Below are positions 1 through 6,264 of a stretch of DNA of 30,311 nucleotides, one piece after another. Numbering within the stretch: position 1 is the first letter of the stretch; each line of letters begins with the position of its first letter. Under the pieces are notes generated by a model that saw nothing but the letters and a program-made list of their open reading frames with translations, was not told where the DNA came from and ran no database searches. Made by a program: the position numbers and the translations under genes. This stretch comes from OMOG01 sp041485845 (GTDB taxonomy: Bacteria; Acidobacteriota; Terriglobia; Bryobacterales; Bryobacteraceae), in assembly GCA_041485845.1 (NCBI GenBank), contig JBGPKH010000023.1:1-30311 (forward strand), read 5' to 3'.

Positions 1-135
1 AACGATCCGCGGATGCCATCTTTCCGGGACAAGCTGACCGATGCCGAGCGGGCCGACCTCATCGCTTATCTGGTCAGCCTGAAAGGGCCCGCGAATGGCG
101 GCGGAGGTAGAGGACGGGGAGGGCGCGGACAATGA
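1..135 (+). CDS. C-terminal end of a c-type cytochrome (partial)
   Basis: The reading frame is open from the first base and stops with TGA at 133-135. The visible 44 residues contain an MPSF segment followed by L-T-D-A-E-R-A-D-L-I-A-Y-L. This is the usual end of a class I cytochrome c domain: the axial heme Met sits in the MP-x-F motif and the last helix carries the E-x-x-x-L-x-x-YL pattern. A Gly/Arg-rich tail closes the protein. The CxxCH heme site would lie upstream of the window. The stop overlaps the start of the PQQ dehydrogenase (ATGA at 132-135), so the two are probably co-translated, and this cytochrome is the likely electron acceptor of that enzyme. The family call rests on a short tail, so the exact type is uncertain. 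Confidence 0.72.
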   Translation, partial: NDPRMPSFRDKLTDAERADLIAYLVSLKGPANGGGGRGRGGRGQ

Positions 136-1754
136 GATTTCAACGATTGGCTTTACTCGCTCTGGCGGGCGCCACGCTCCATGCGCAGGTGACTTACGAG
201 CGTCTGCTGCGCGCCGGCAAGGAGCCGCAGAACTGGCTGACCTATTCGGGAGGTTATTCCGGCCAGCGCTACAGCACGCTCGATCAGATTACTCCCGCCA
301 ATGTGAAAAACCTGGAAATAAAATGGGTGTTCCAGGCCGATTCGATACAAAAGATGGAGGCTACGCCGATTGTCGTCGACGGCGTCATCTACGTTACCCA
401 GGCGCCGAACGACGTAGTGGCTCTCGATGCCAAGACGGGGCGCGTTTTCTGGGTTTATCAATACCGCGTCTCGCCCGATGCCCGCGTGTGCTGCGGCCAG
501 GTGAACCGCGGCCTCGCGATACATGGCGACACTCTGTTCATGGGCACCATCGACGCCCATATGGTCGCGCTGGACGCGAAGAACGGGCGCGTGCTCTGGG
601 ATGTTCAGGTGGCCGATCCGAAGGTGGGTTATTCGATCACACAAGCTCCGCTGGTGGTCAAGGACAAAGTGGTGATAGGGCCGGCAGGCGGGGAATACGG
701 GATTCGCGGGTTCTTCGCCGCCTACGATGTTGCCACCGGAAAGGAAGCGTGGCGGTTTAATACGGTGCCCGGCCCCGGCGAACCCGGCAACGAAACGTGG
801 GCGGGCGATTCCTGGAAGCACGGCTCGGCGGGAAGCTGGGTCACCGGGTCCTACGATCCCGGCCTGAACCTGATTTACTGGGGTACGAGCAATCCGGGAC
901 CCGACTATAATCCGGACGTACGCGCCGGCGACAACCTGTACAGTTGCTCCGTGGTGGCGCTCGATGCCGACACCGGCAAATTGAAATGGCATTTCCAGTT
1001 CACGCCCAACGACAGCTCCGACTGGGACGCCACACAGGTCCCGGTCCTCGCCGACCTGGATTGGAACGGGACTCGCAGGAAGGTGATGCTATGGGCCAAC
1101 CGTAACGGCTTCTTTTACGTCCTCGACCGGACTACCGGCAAATTCATGCGCGGCAGCCCATTCGTCCATCAGACATGGGCGGCGGGCCTCGACGAGAACG
1201 GTCGCCCCATACGATCGCCCAATACCCAGCCAACTCTTGAAGGAACCAAGCTCTACCCCGGCATGCAGGGCGGTACGAACTGGTATTCACCCTCCTGGAG
1301 TCCTCATACGGGGCTTTTTTACGTGGCCGCATGGAAGGATTATTACTCTTACTTCTCGAAATTGCCGGCCGCCTATCACGAAGGCCAGAATTATTTCGGT
1401 GGAGCGACCAAGTCCGCCGTGCAGCCAATCCGACGCAATCCGATCAATAGTTGGACGGACGTAGCCGGTCACGGCGAAATCATCGCTCTCGACCCGTACA
1501 CAGGCAAAGAAAAGTGGACGTTCAAAATGCACGACGTCACCGACAGCGGAATTATGACCACTGCCACCGACCTTCTGTTCACGGGCAGCCGGGAGGGATA
1601 TTTCTGGGCCCTCGATGCCCGGACCGGTGCGCCGCTGTGGCATGCCACTACGGGCGGCCAGATCTCGTCCGCCGCGGTTACCTACATGGTCGATGGCAAG
1701 CAGTATGTCGCCATCTCCGCAAACCACGCGGTGTTCGCGTTTGGCCTGCGCTGA
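132..1754 (+). CDS. Secreted PQQ-dependent alcohol dehydrogenase (quinoprotein)
   Basis: This 540-residue protein looks like a periplasmic quinoprotein that oxidises an alcohol or sugar and passes electrons to a cytochrome c. It starts with a Sec signal peptide ending near ATLHAQ (residue 19). The rest is an eight-bladed propeller with repeated ALDA-x-TG-x-x-W tryptophan-docking motifs. Adjacent Cys120-Cys121 match the disulfide ring that covers PQQ, and Glu188 and Asn254 fit the metal ligands. The catalytic Asp is probably Asp297, in TPNDSSDWDA. Asp299, two residues on, sits where lanthanide-dependent members carry an extra Asp. No heme c domain is fused, which fits the separate cytochrome upstream. 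The start is fixed by the ATGA overlap. The substrate cannot be read from the sequence. Confidence 0.93.
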   Translation: MRFQRLALLALAGATLHAQVTYERLLRAGKEPQNWLTYSGGYSGQRYSTLDQITPANVKNLEIKWVFQADSIQKMEATPIVVDGVIYVTQAPNDVVALDAKTGRVFWVYQYRVSPDARVCCGQVNRGLAIHGDTLFMGTIDAHMVALDAKNGRVLWDVQVADPKVGYSITQAPLVVKDKVVIGPAGGEYGIRGFFAAYDVATGKEAWRFNTVPGPGEPGNETWAGDSWKHGSAGSWVTGSYDPGLNLIYWGTSNPGPDYNPDVRAGDNLYSCSVVALDADTGKLKWHFQFTPNDSSDWDATQVPVLADLDWNGTRRKVMLWANRNGFFYVLDRTTGKFMRGSPFVHQTWAAGLDENGRPIRSPNTQPTLEGTKLYPGMQGGTNWYSPSWSPHTGLFYVAAWKDYYSYFSKLPAAYHEGQNYFGGATKSAVQPIRRNPINSWTDVAGHGEIIALDPYTGKEKWTFKMHDVTDSGIMTTATDLLFTGSREGYFWALDARTGAPLWHATTGGQISSAAVTYMVDGKQYVAISANHAVFAFGLR

Positions 1755-1777
1755 GATAGATTCATCCCGGAAGCTTA

Positions 1778-1898
1778 GGGCTTGTCATGAAACAGCCTTC
1801 TCATCGCTCCCTTTGGCTGCGGCTCAGTACCGCGTCTCTTGCCGAGCCGGTAGAGAGGGAGCGATCCGCAATTGGCAACGTTATTTCGTGACAAGCTC
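1778..1898 (+). repeat. Nested palindromic (REP/MITE-like) element
   Basis: Three pairs of arms nest around one centre. The outer arms, 1778-1792 and 1885-1898, match imperfectly (GCTTGTCA-N-GAAA against TTTC-N-TGACAAGC). The middle arms ATCGCTCCCT at 1803-1812 and AGGGAGCGAT at 1856-1865 are a perfect 10-bp match. The inner arms are GGCTC at 1821-1825 and GAGCC at 1844-1848. The element begins 23 bases after the dehydrogenase stop and could fold in RNA, so it might also protect or end that transcript. There is no T-tract typical of an intrinsic terminator. It is probably a dispersed genomic repeat, but only one copy is visible here. Confidence 0.6.
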
Positions 1899-1938
1899 TT
1901 ATCCGGGTTCGGGACCATGAAATCGCGGATCCGGGCGC

Positions 1939-2159
1939 TCATCTCATGGCCTCGATAAACTGCCGGAGATTGCGCCGCGCCGGCCCGAACGAGTCGAAGT
2001 CCCCGATCGTAAGACCGTCTGCGCTGTAAGCACGCCCGAAATCCGGGACTTTCTTGAATAGTTCGTCGACGATCCCGAAGCACTGGGATCGGCGCCGGGC
2101 TGTTCAGAAAGCAGGGCCGCAACGCATTGGAGTATCTCACCGAAGCGATCATCCGCCAT
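1939..2159 (-). pseudogene. Decayed minus-strand reading frame, family not recognised
   Basis: From ATG at 2159 the minus strand reads MADDRFGEIL and continues for about 27 plausible residues. The frame then turns into low-quality Ser/Arg-rich sequence. Moving to another frame near 2079 restores protein-like sequence, with segments VDELFKKVPDF and DSFGPARRNLRQFIEAM, ending at TGA (1939-1941). One frameshift therefore joins two plausible pieces, which suggests a degraded gene end. I cannot name the family. It lies just downstream of the sugar transferase on the same strand. It could instead be chance coding-like sequence. Confidence 0.35.
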
Positions 2160-2272
2160 CGCCGTCATCAGCCTGCTCCCTCCCCGCTCCCTCAGAAAGG
2201 GTAGCCCACGTGAGCTGTTACGTATTCCCGCTGTTCGACACCGCGCCCGGCGCCCCGGGTGATGCGGCACTT

Positions 2273-3676
2273 TCACCGTCCCCGACAGAACAACACGATT
2301 CTTACCGTCTTCAGCAGGATTACAGCGTCACAGCGGAAGGATTTGTGCTTGGCGTAATAGAAGTCGTACCGCAGTTTTTCGTAGGAATCCTCCACGGACG
2401 CTCCGTATCGATACATCACCTGAGCCCACCCCGTAATACCCGGTTTGAGGTAATGACGGAGATTATAAAAGGGGATCTCCTGCTCGAGCCGTTCGACAAA
2501 GCAGGGCCGCTCCGGGCGGGGTCCCACCACGCTCATATCCCCTTTCAGCACATTGAACGCTTGCGGTATTTCATCAAGCCTCAAGATGCGCAGCAGCCGG
2601 CCGACTCTTGTCACCCTTTCGTCACACTCTGCCGCCCAGGCCGGCCCGCCCTCGAGCTCCGCATCGTGGCGCATGGAGCGAAACTTGTAAATGACGAAAG
2701 GCTTGCCATGCAAACCCACGCGGACCTGCCGGAAGAGCACGGGCCCCGCCGACTCGAACTTGATGGCGATGGCGATCAGCACGAGCAACGGGAAGGCAAA
2801 CAGAATCAGCAGCAGTGCGAACGTCACATCGAAGCACCGCTTCAGACAGGTGCCGGCCGGGGAACGCTTGAAACCATTCGTATAGACGAACCACTGGGGA
2901 TTCAAGGCTTCAACCCAGATCTTCCCGCAGAGCTTTTCATAAAAATCGACTGCGTCGCTGACTTGTAAGCCGCGAAGCCGGGAATCCAGCAGCGCGGCAG
3001 CCAATCGCTCCCGGTTCTGCGCGTCCAGCTCGGCTATGACGACTCGCGAGATCTGGCCCCTTTCCACCAACCCGTTAAGCTCGGTGAGATCGACCGCCCC
3101 CCTCCGGCTCGCCGGACTCTCTGAAAGACTCAGCATCTGCGTATTGCGCCTGGAGCGGCCCAAGCCGCGGCCCAGCGCGCGGTGCAGCTTTGCCGGCAAA
3201 TCTCCCGTGCCGACTATCAGGATGTCTTCCACGAACTTCCCGCGACTGACCAGGTGCCCCAGACAAAATCGCAAGATCACTGGCAAGAGGCCGACCAGCA
3301 CCGCAGCCGCGAGCGCGATGCCGACTCGCGGAACCAAGCGCGGAAATACATAGAAAAGTAAGGCGGATGCCAGGAAACCCAGGGAGACAGACTCCAAAAG
3401 GTCGATCCAGAACTGCGATGACTTGGCGCTGACGACAGATTGGTCGAGATTATTGACATGAAAGAGAAGCGCACAGGCGGCGATTAAAATGAGTGTACCA
3501 GGGATGTGCTCGCCCCAGGCCGTTTGCAGCAAAGCGACAGCCAGCAGCGTCAGCTCCGCGGCGAGAAAAGCCCCGCGCGGGCGCGCCAGACTGTACGCCC
3601 GCACCTTCAGTTGGGCCTTGCAAGGGGATGCGGTAATGTCGGCCCAAGCAGTGTTGCCTATAATAGCTGTAGCCAT
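2273..3676 (-). CDS. Polyprenyl-phosphate glycosylphosphotransferase (initiating sugar transferase)
   Basis: This membrane enzyme would transfer a sugar-1-phosphate from a nucleotide sugar to undecaprenyl phosphate, the first step of the repeat unit. The N-terminal half has several hydrophobic segments, then a Rossmann-like region with IVGTGD near residue 150. The last ~190 residues are a bacterial sugar transferase domain (PF02397 type): KRCFDVTFA, a hydrophobic hairpin, YKFRSMRHDAE, LDEIPQAFNVLKGDMSVVGPRPE and the GITGWAQV loop. Length (467 residues from ATG 3676) suits the EPS sugar-transferase family. The start is uncertain: ATG 3676 lies inside a kinase remnant read in another frame, while GTG 3604 would give 443 residues starting just before the first family-like helix. 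It is divergent from the export operon and probably serves the same pathway. Confidence 0.9.
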   Translation of the reverse strand: MATAIIGNTAWADITASPCKAQLKVRAYSLARPRGAFLAAELTLLAVALLQTAWGEHIPGTLILIAACALLFHVNNLDQSVVSAKSSQFWIDLLESVSLGFLASALLFYVFPRLVPRVGIALAAAVLVGLLPVILRFCLGHLVSRGKFVEDILIVGTGDLPAKLHRALGRGLGRSRRNTQMLSLSESPASRRGAVDLTELNGLVERGQISRVVIAELDAQNRERLAAALLDSRLRGLQVSDAVDFYEKLCGKIWVEALNPQWFVYTNGFKRSPAGTCLKRCFDVTFALLLILFAFPLLVLIAIAIKFESAGPVLFRQVRVGLHGKPFVIYKFRSMRHDAELEGGPAWAAECDERVTRVGRLLRILRLDEIPQAFNVLKGDMSVVGPRPERPCFVERLEQEIPFYNLRHYLKPGITGWAQVMYRYGASVEDSYEKLRYDFYYAKHKSFRCDAVILLKTVRIVLFCRGR

Positions 3677-3829
3677 AAGCGTAACGGGTAACCCCCGTAT
3701 TCCGAGTCGTCTCGGGGCAATGCCCAATACCTTGGCGGCCCCGAGGCGCCCGACGGCGCGTTGTCGCAGCCCGCCCAGGCTTGCCTTGTGCGCACCACAA
3801 GTACTAATCCGTCACCCGAGTCGCGCGAG
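3636..3829 (-). pseudogene. Frameshifted C-terminal remnant of a Wzc/CpsD-like tyrosine autokinase
   Basis: Read on the minus strand across three frames, this stretch follows the end of the intact autokinase encoded at 6265-8478. The pieces in order are DGLVLVVRTRQA (intact: DGVILVIRARQT), LRQRAVGRLGAAKVLGI (intact: LLQRAVESLGATNILGV), DDSEYGG (intact: NDVEYGD) and TRYAYGYSYYRQHCLGRHY (intact: TRYAYAYRYYQRHYMGRR). The final Tyr-rich tail is diagnostic of bacterial tyrosine kinases of capsule systems. At least two frame changes make it non-functional. It lies upstream of and overlaps the 5' end of the sugar transferase frame, so an older kinase-sugar transferase gene pair probably stood here. 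Confidence 0.78.
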
Positions 3830-4005
3830 ATTCTTCCGGGTCGGAGAAGCAGCGCCGCCGAAGTAACTTGCGAATCGTGCTCCAGAGTACTTGCAGCCAC
3901 AACAAAGTGTGTACGCCTTACGACGCCTTAGCGAGCCGATTTACTTTGTCCAAGAGTCTCGGTCTCGGATCATGACCCAAAGTAACAGGCGCCGGGCTCG
4001 TCGTC

Positions 4006-4021
4006 TGGTCATAAGTGACCA
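4006..4021. promoter_or_regulatory. Left 16-bp dyad, TGGTCA-N4-TGACCA (possible operator)
   Basis: Perfect 6-bp arms flank the spacer TAAG. The match to the right copy extends outward: 3999-4022 matches the reverse complement of 4209-4232 at 22 of 24 positions, with the two differences in the spacer. A symmetric site of this size is typical of a dimeric regulator, but no regulator is identified. Confidence 0.5.
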
Positions 4022-4110
4022 CTAGCCCCGCGGCGTTGATGAAGTGAGGTTTGGAGTGAGAGAATTCGCACATTAAGCCCCGGATACGCGAGAGGCCGCC
4101 ATCAGCCGTC

Positions 4111-4144
4111 GAGGCGGCGCCATTTGCCATAAGCGAGCCGCCTC
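4111..4144 (+). other. GC-rich hairpin in the leader region
   Basis: GAGGCGGC at 4111-4118 pairs perfectly with GCCGCCTC at 4137-4144 around an 18-base loop. GCCGCC at 4095-4100 could pair instead with GGCGGC at 4113-4118, so two mutually exclusive stems are possible. It lies about 170 bases before the export-protein start. There is no following T-tract. It may be a leader structure or simply GC-rich chance pairing. Confidence 0.3.
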
Positions 4145-4209
4145 GTGCCGGCGTTTTCGCCTCGAGGTGGCCATGCCCAGGGACAGCGGCGGCCCAAACA
4201 CCGGGCCCG

Positions 4210-4225
4210 TGGTCACTATTGACCA
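4210..4225. promoter_or_regulatory. Right 16-bp dyad, TGGTCA-N4-TGACCA (possible operator)
   Basis: The arms are identical to the left copy with spacer CTAT, and the flanking extension is in the opposite orientation. The centres of the two dyads are 204 bp apart, a distance that would allow DNA looping. Alternatively the pair are terminal inverted repeats of a ~234-bp inserted element (3999-4232). This copy ends 86 bases before the export-protein start codon. Confidence 0.5.
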
Positions 4226-4311
4226 GACGACGGCCGGCTTCCCTTGTTACCTTAGCTTGGGTATTCACCTACGTGAACGAGAACCGAAGTTCCGGCATTA
4301 CCGGGGTTGAC

Positions 4312-4911
4312 ATGAGACGAAGAACAAATTGGAACAAAGCCGCCTCCCTAACCATACTTCTTATGACGGGCGCCGCGCTGGTCACGGCAGCGGACGTTCT
4401 TAAGGCGCCCGCCGGCACGACTCCTGGCGAGGCCGAATACCGTTTGGGTCCCGAAGATGTGATTGAGGTGTTCGTGTGGAAAGAGCCCGAGTTGTCGACC
4501 ACGGTCGTAATTCGTCCGGACGGCAGGATTTCACTCCCGCTGGCAAACGAGCTCGAGGCAAGCGGTAAGACTTCGGTCGAGCTTCAGCAGGAGATCACAA
4601 GCAGATTGAGCAAGTATGTCGTCCAGCCAGTCGTCAACGTGATGGTCAAGCAGGTCAACAGCCTCAAGATCTCCGTTTTGGGCGAAGTCCGCAGGCCCGA
4701 CGTGTACAGAATCAAGAACCGGGTGACCGTGCTCGACGCCATTGCGATGGCCGGAGGCTTCACCGACCTTGCCCGGCCGAACAAGGTAATTGTATTAAGG
4801 AACACGTTGGCCGGCCCGCAACGAATCAAGATCAACATCAAACAACTGGTCGCGGACGATAGCGGGGCGCCGTTCTATCTTCAGACTCTGGATACGGTGT
4901 ACGTGGAGTAG
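4312..4911 (+). CDS. Wza-like polysaccharide export protein
   Basis: The 199-residue protein has an N-terminal signal peptide (RRR start, hydrophobic segment, cut near ALVTA-AD) and lies in the periplasm or at the outer membrane. It then has a Poly_export domain (YRLGPEDVIEVFVWKEPELS and VVIRPDGRISLPLANELEASGKT) and an SLBB-like domain (SVLGEVRRPDVYRIKNRVTVLDAIAMAGGFTD). It has no lipobox cysteine and is shorter than E. coli Wza, so it resembles short EpsC/GfcE-like export proteins rather than the classical lipoprotein channel. ATG 4312 was chosen because the signal peptide starts there and GGGG lies 5 bases upstream; upstream in-frame codons give no sensible sequence. It is the first gene of the long operon, followed by a beta-barrel protein and the autokinase. 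Confidence 0.92.
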   Translation: MRRRTNWNKAASLTILLMTGAALVTAADVLKAPAGTTPGEAEYRLGPEDVIEVFVWKEPELSTTVVIRPDGRISLPLANELEASGKTSVELQQEITSRLSKYVVQPVVNVMVKQVNSLKISVLGEVRRPDVYRIKNRVTVLDAIAMAGGFTDLARPNKVIVLRNTLAGPQRIKINIKQLVADDSGAPFYLQTLDTVYVE

Positions 4912-4974
4912 GTGGAATCGAGTAATCCGCTGAGCGGCCGGAAGGCTTCCAGCGATCAGGAGTGTAAAGGAAGC

Positions 4975-6261
4975 ATGAGACGCGGGCTATTATTTTTGCT
5001 GGGCATTGTCCCGGCTCTTCATCTGGTGGTTCCGGGTAGGGCGCAAGAACGGCCCAATGGGTTTTATCTTACGTCGCCGTTGGGCCTGAGCTCCGGCTAT
5101 GACGACAACTTTGTGGTGGGCTCGCGGGTGTTGGATGGCAGTGTCTCTCTTTTGACCTCGCCGACTTTCGCGTGGATAAAGAGCACTCATCGAGCTAAGT
5201 TCTCCGTGGATTACCAGGGGGAGGGTGAGATCTATTCCCGGGATGAAAGCCTGAGTGCCTGGAACCATGCCGCGAACCTGCACTTCCGGCAACAGATCAG
5301 TTCCAGGTTGAGTCTGGACGGCGCCGATTCCTTTCTCTCGACGATGGATCCCACGCGGCGGCTGATCAACAGTCTTCTTCTGTTGCCGCGAGGCCGCTAT
5401 CAGGAGAACGCCTTTTATGCCCGATTGGGCTACCGCCTGGACCACCGCACCGTCGTGAGTGTTCGCTTCGACAACGCTTTCACAACTATGGCGCTGCCCG
5501 GAGAACTGGCGGGCCGGCTGGACCGTACCGGTTTGGCGGGGACGGTGACGGTGGACCGCACAATCACCCGTCACCATGCACTGTCGGGAAGCTACGCGTA
5601 TCTGCACGTCCATCCGCTCCAGTCCGGACCATCGGCAATCGATACCGGCGCGCACAATGTCAACCTGGGTTACATCTACACGGTCAATCCCGGCTTAACG
5701 GTACGGGCGTCGGGGGGCATCACTCGGGCCACGCAATCGTCGTTCACGGGCGCGGCGGCGGTGGATAAGAAAGTGGGCGATGTTTGGCTGTCGGCAGGGT
5801 ACCAGCGTTACCTGGCTTTCTTCGGAGGTTTGGCGCCTTTCGGCGCTCCCGCCGGGCCTATCCCCTTCGGCTCTGGTCTGGCGCCCGACTCGATCTACCA
5901 GGTGGTATCGGTGCGGGCTTGGGGAAAGCTGACGAATCGTCTCGGCCTGGAAGGCAACGTGCAGAGGGCGCTCAACGGAGTTACGCCTGAAAACCGGGGT
6001 ATCAAGAGCGTAATCGTCCAGCTCCGTCTGGACTACAAGCTCAGTGACAGGGTGACCGCGTTCACGCGCACGGAATTCTATGGCCAGAACATAAGTGAGT
6101 TCTCGACGTTCCCGTTGTCGCGGAGGCGCTACTTCGCGGGGCTGGAGTTCACTCTGTCGCGTCCGCCGGAACTGACCGAGGACCCGCATCGGCAAAAGCC
6201 GCTCCCCGCAGGCTCGTCCCAGTCTCAGCCAGGCGAGGCCCGCCCTCCGGAGGACCGATAG
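4975..6261 (+). CDS. Outer-membrane beta-barrel protein of the EPS locus
   Basis: The 428-residue protein starts with a signal peptide ending in GRAQ. The body is rich in alternating hydrophobic/polar strands with aromatic ends, for example LGLSSGYDDNFV, AKFSVDYQGEGEIYS and TVVSVRFDNAFT. The last strands end with RRRYFAGLEFTLSRPP, followed by a Pro-rich tail. This is the pattern of an outer-membrane barrel; similar proteins stand between the Wza-like and Wzc-like genes in other EPS operons and probably help the polymer cross the outer membrane. The start ATG 4975 has GGA upstream (AAAGGAAGC) and begins the signal peptide; the GTG at 4912 only adds a polar stretch. The fold assignment is firm, the exact role inferred. 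Confidence 0.75.
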   Translation: MRRGLLFLLGIVPALHLVVPGRAQERPNGFYLTSPLGLSSGYDDNFVVGSRVLDGSVSLLTSPTFAWIKSTHRAKFSVDYQGEGEIYSRDESLSAWNHAANLHFRQQISSRLSLDGADSFLSTMDPTRRLINSLLLLPRGRYQENAFYARLGYRLDHRTVVSVRFDNAFTTMALPGELAGRLDRTGLAGTVTVDRTITRHHALSGSYAYLHVHPLQSGPSAIDTGAHNVNLGYIYTVNPGLTVRASGGITRATQSSFTGAAAVDKKVGDVWLSAGYQRYLAFFGGLAPFGAPAGPIPFGSGLAPDSIYQVVSVRAWGKLTNRLGLEGNVQRALNGVTPENRGIKSVIVQLRLDYKLSDRVTAFTRTEFYGQNISEFSTFPLSRRRYFAGLEFTLSRPPELTEDPHRQKPLPAGSSQSQPGEARPPEDR

Positions 6262-6264
6262 CCA

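Larger units (their letters stand above)
3830..4311. promoter_or_regulatory. Divergent intergenic control region of the EPS locus
   Basis: This stretch of nearly 500 bases separates the minus-strand sugar transferase from the plus-strand export operon and has no convincing gene. It holds two copies of a 16-bp dyad and a GC-rich hairpin, listed separately. I could not identify a confident -35/-10 promoter pair. The region nevertheless has to drive the long downstream operon unless promoters lie inside the genes. A minus-strand open frame (3918-4268) crosses it but shows no family-like sequence. Confidence 0.5.

Noticed and set aside
1778..1898. Intrinsic terminator after the PQQ dehydrogenase
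   Set aside because: The hairpin has long loops between nested arms and no T-rich tract after it; a repeat element explains it better.
2054..2968. Plus-strand open frame of 304 residues opposite the sugar transferase
   Set aside because: It mirrors the sugar transferase gene, whose PF02397 motifs are unambiguous; the plus-strand product is His/Arg/Gln-rich with no family features.
3918..4268. Minus-strand open frame of 116 residues across the divergent control region
   Set aside because: It has no recognisable motif or ribosome site and contains both regulatory-looking dyads and the hairpin, so it is more likely an open frame by chance in GC-rich DNA.
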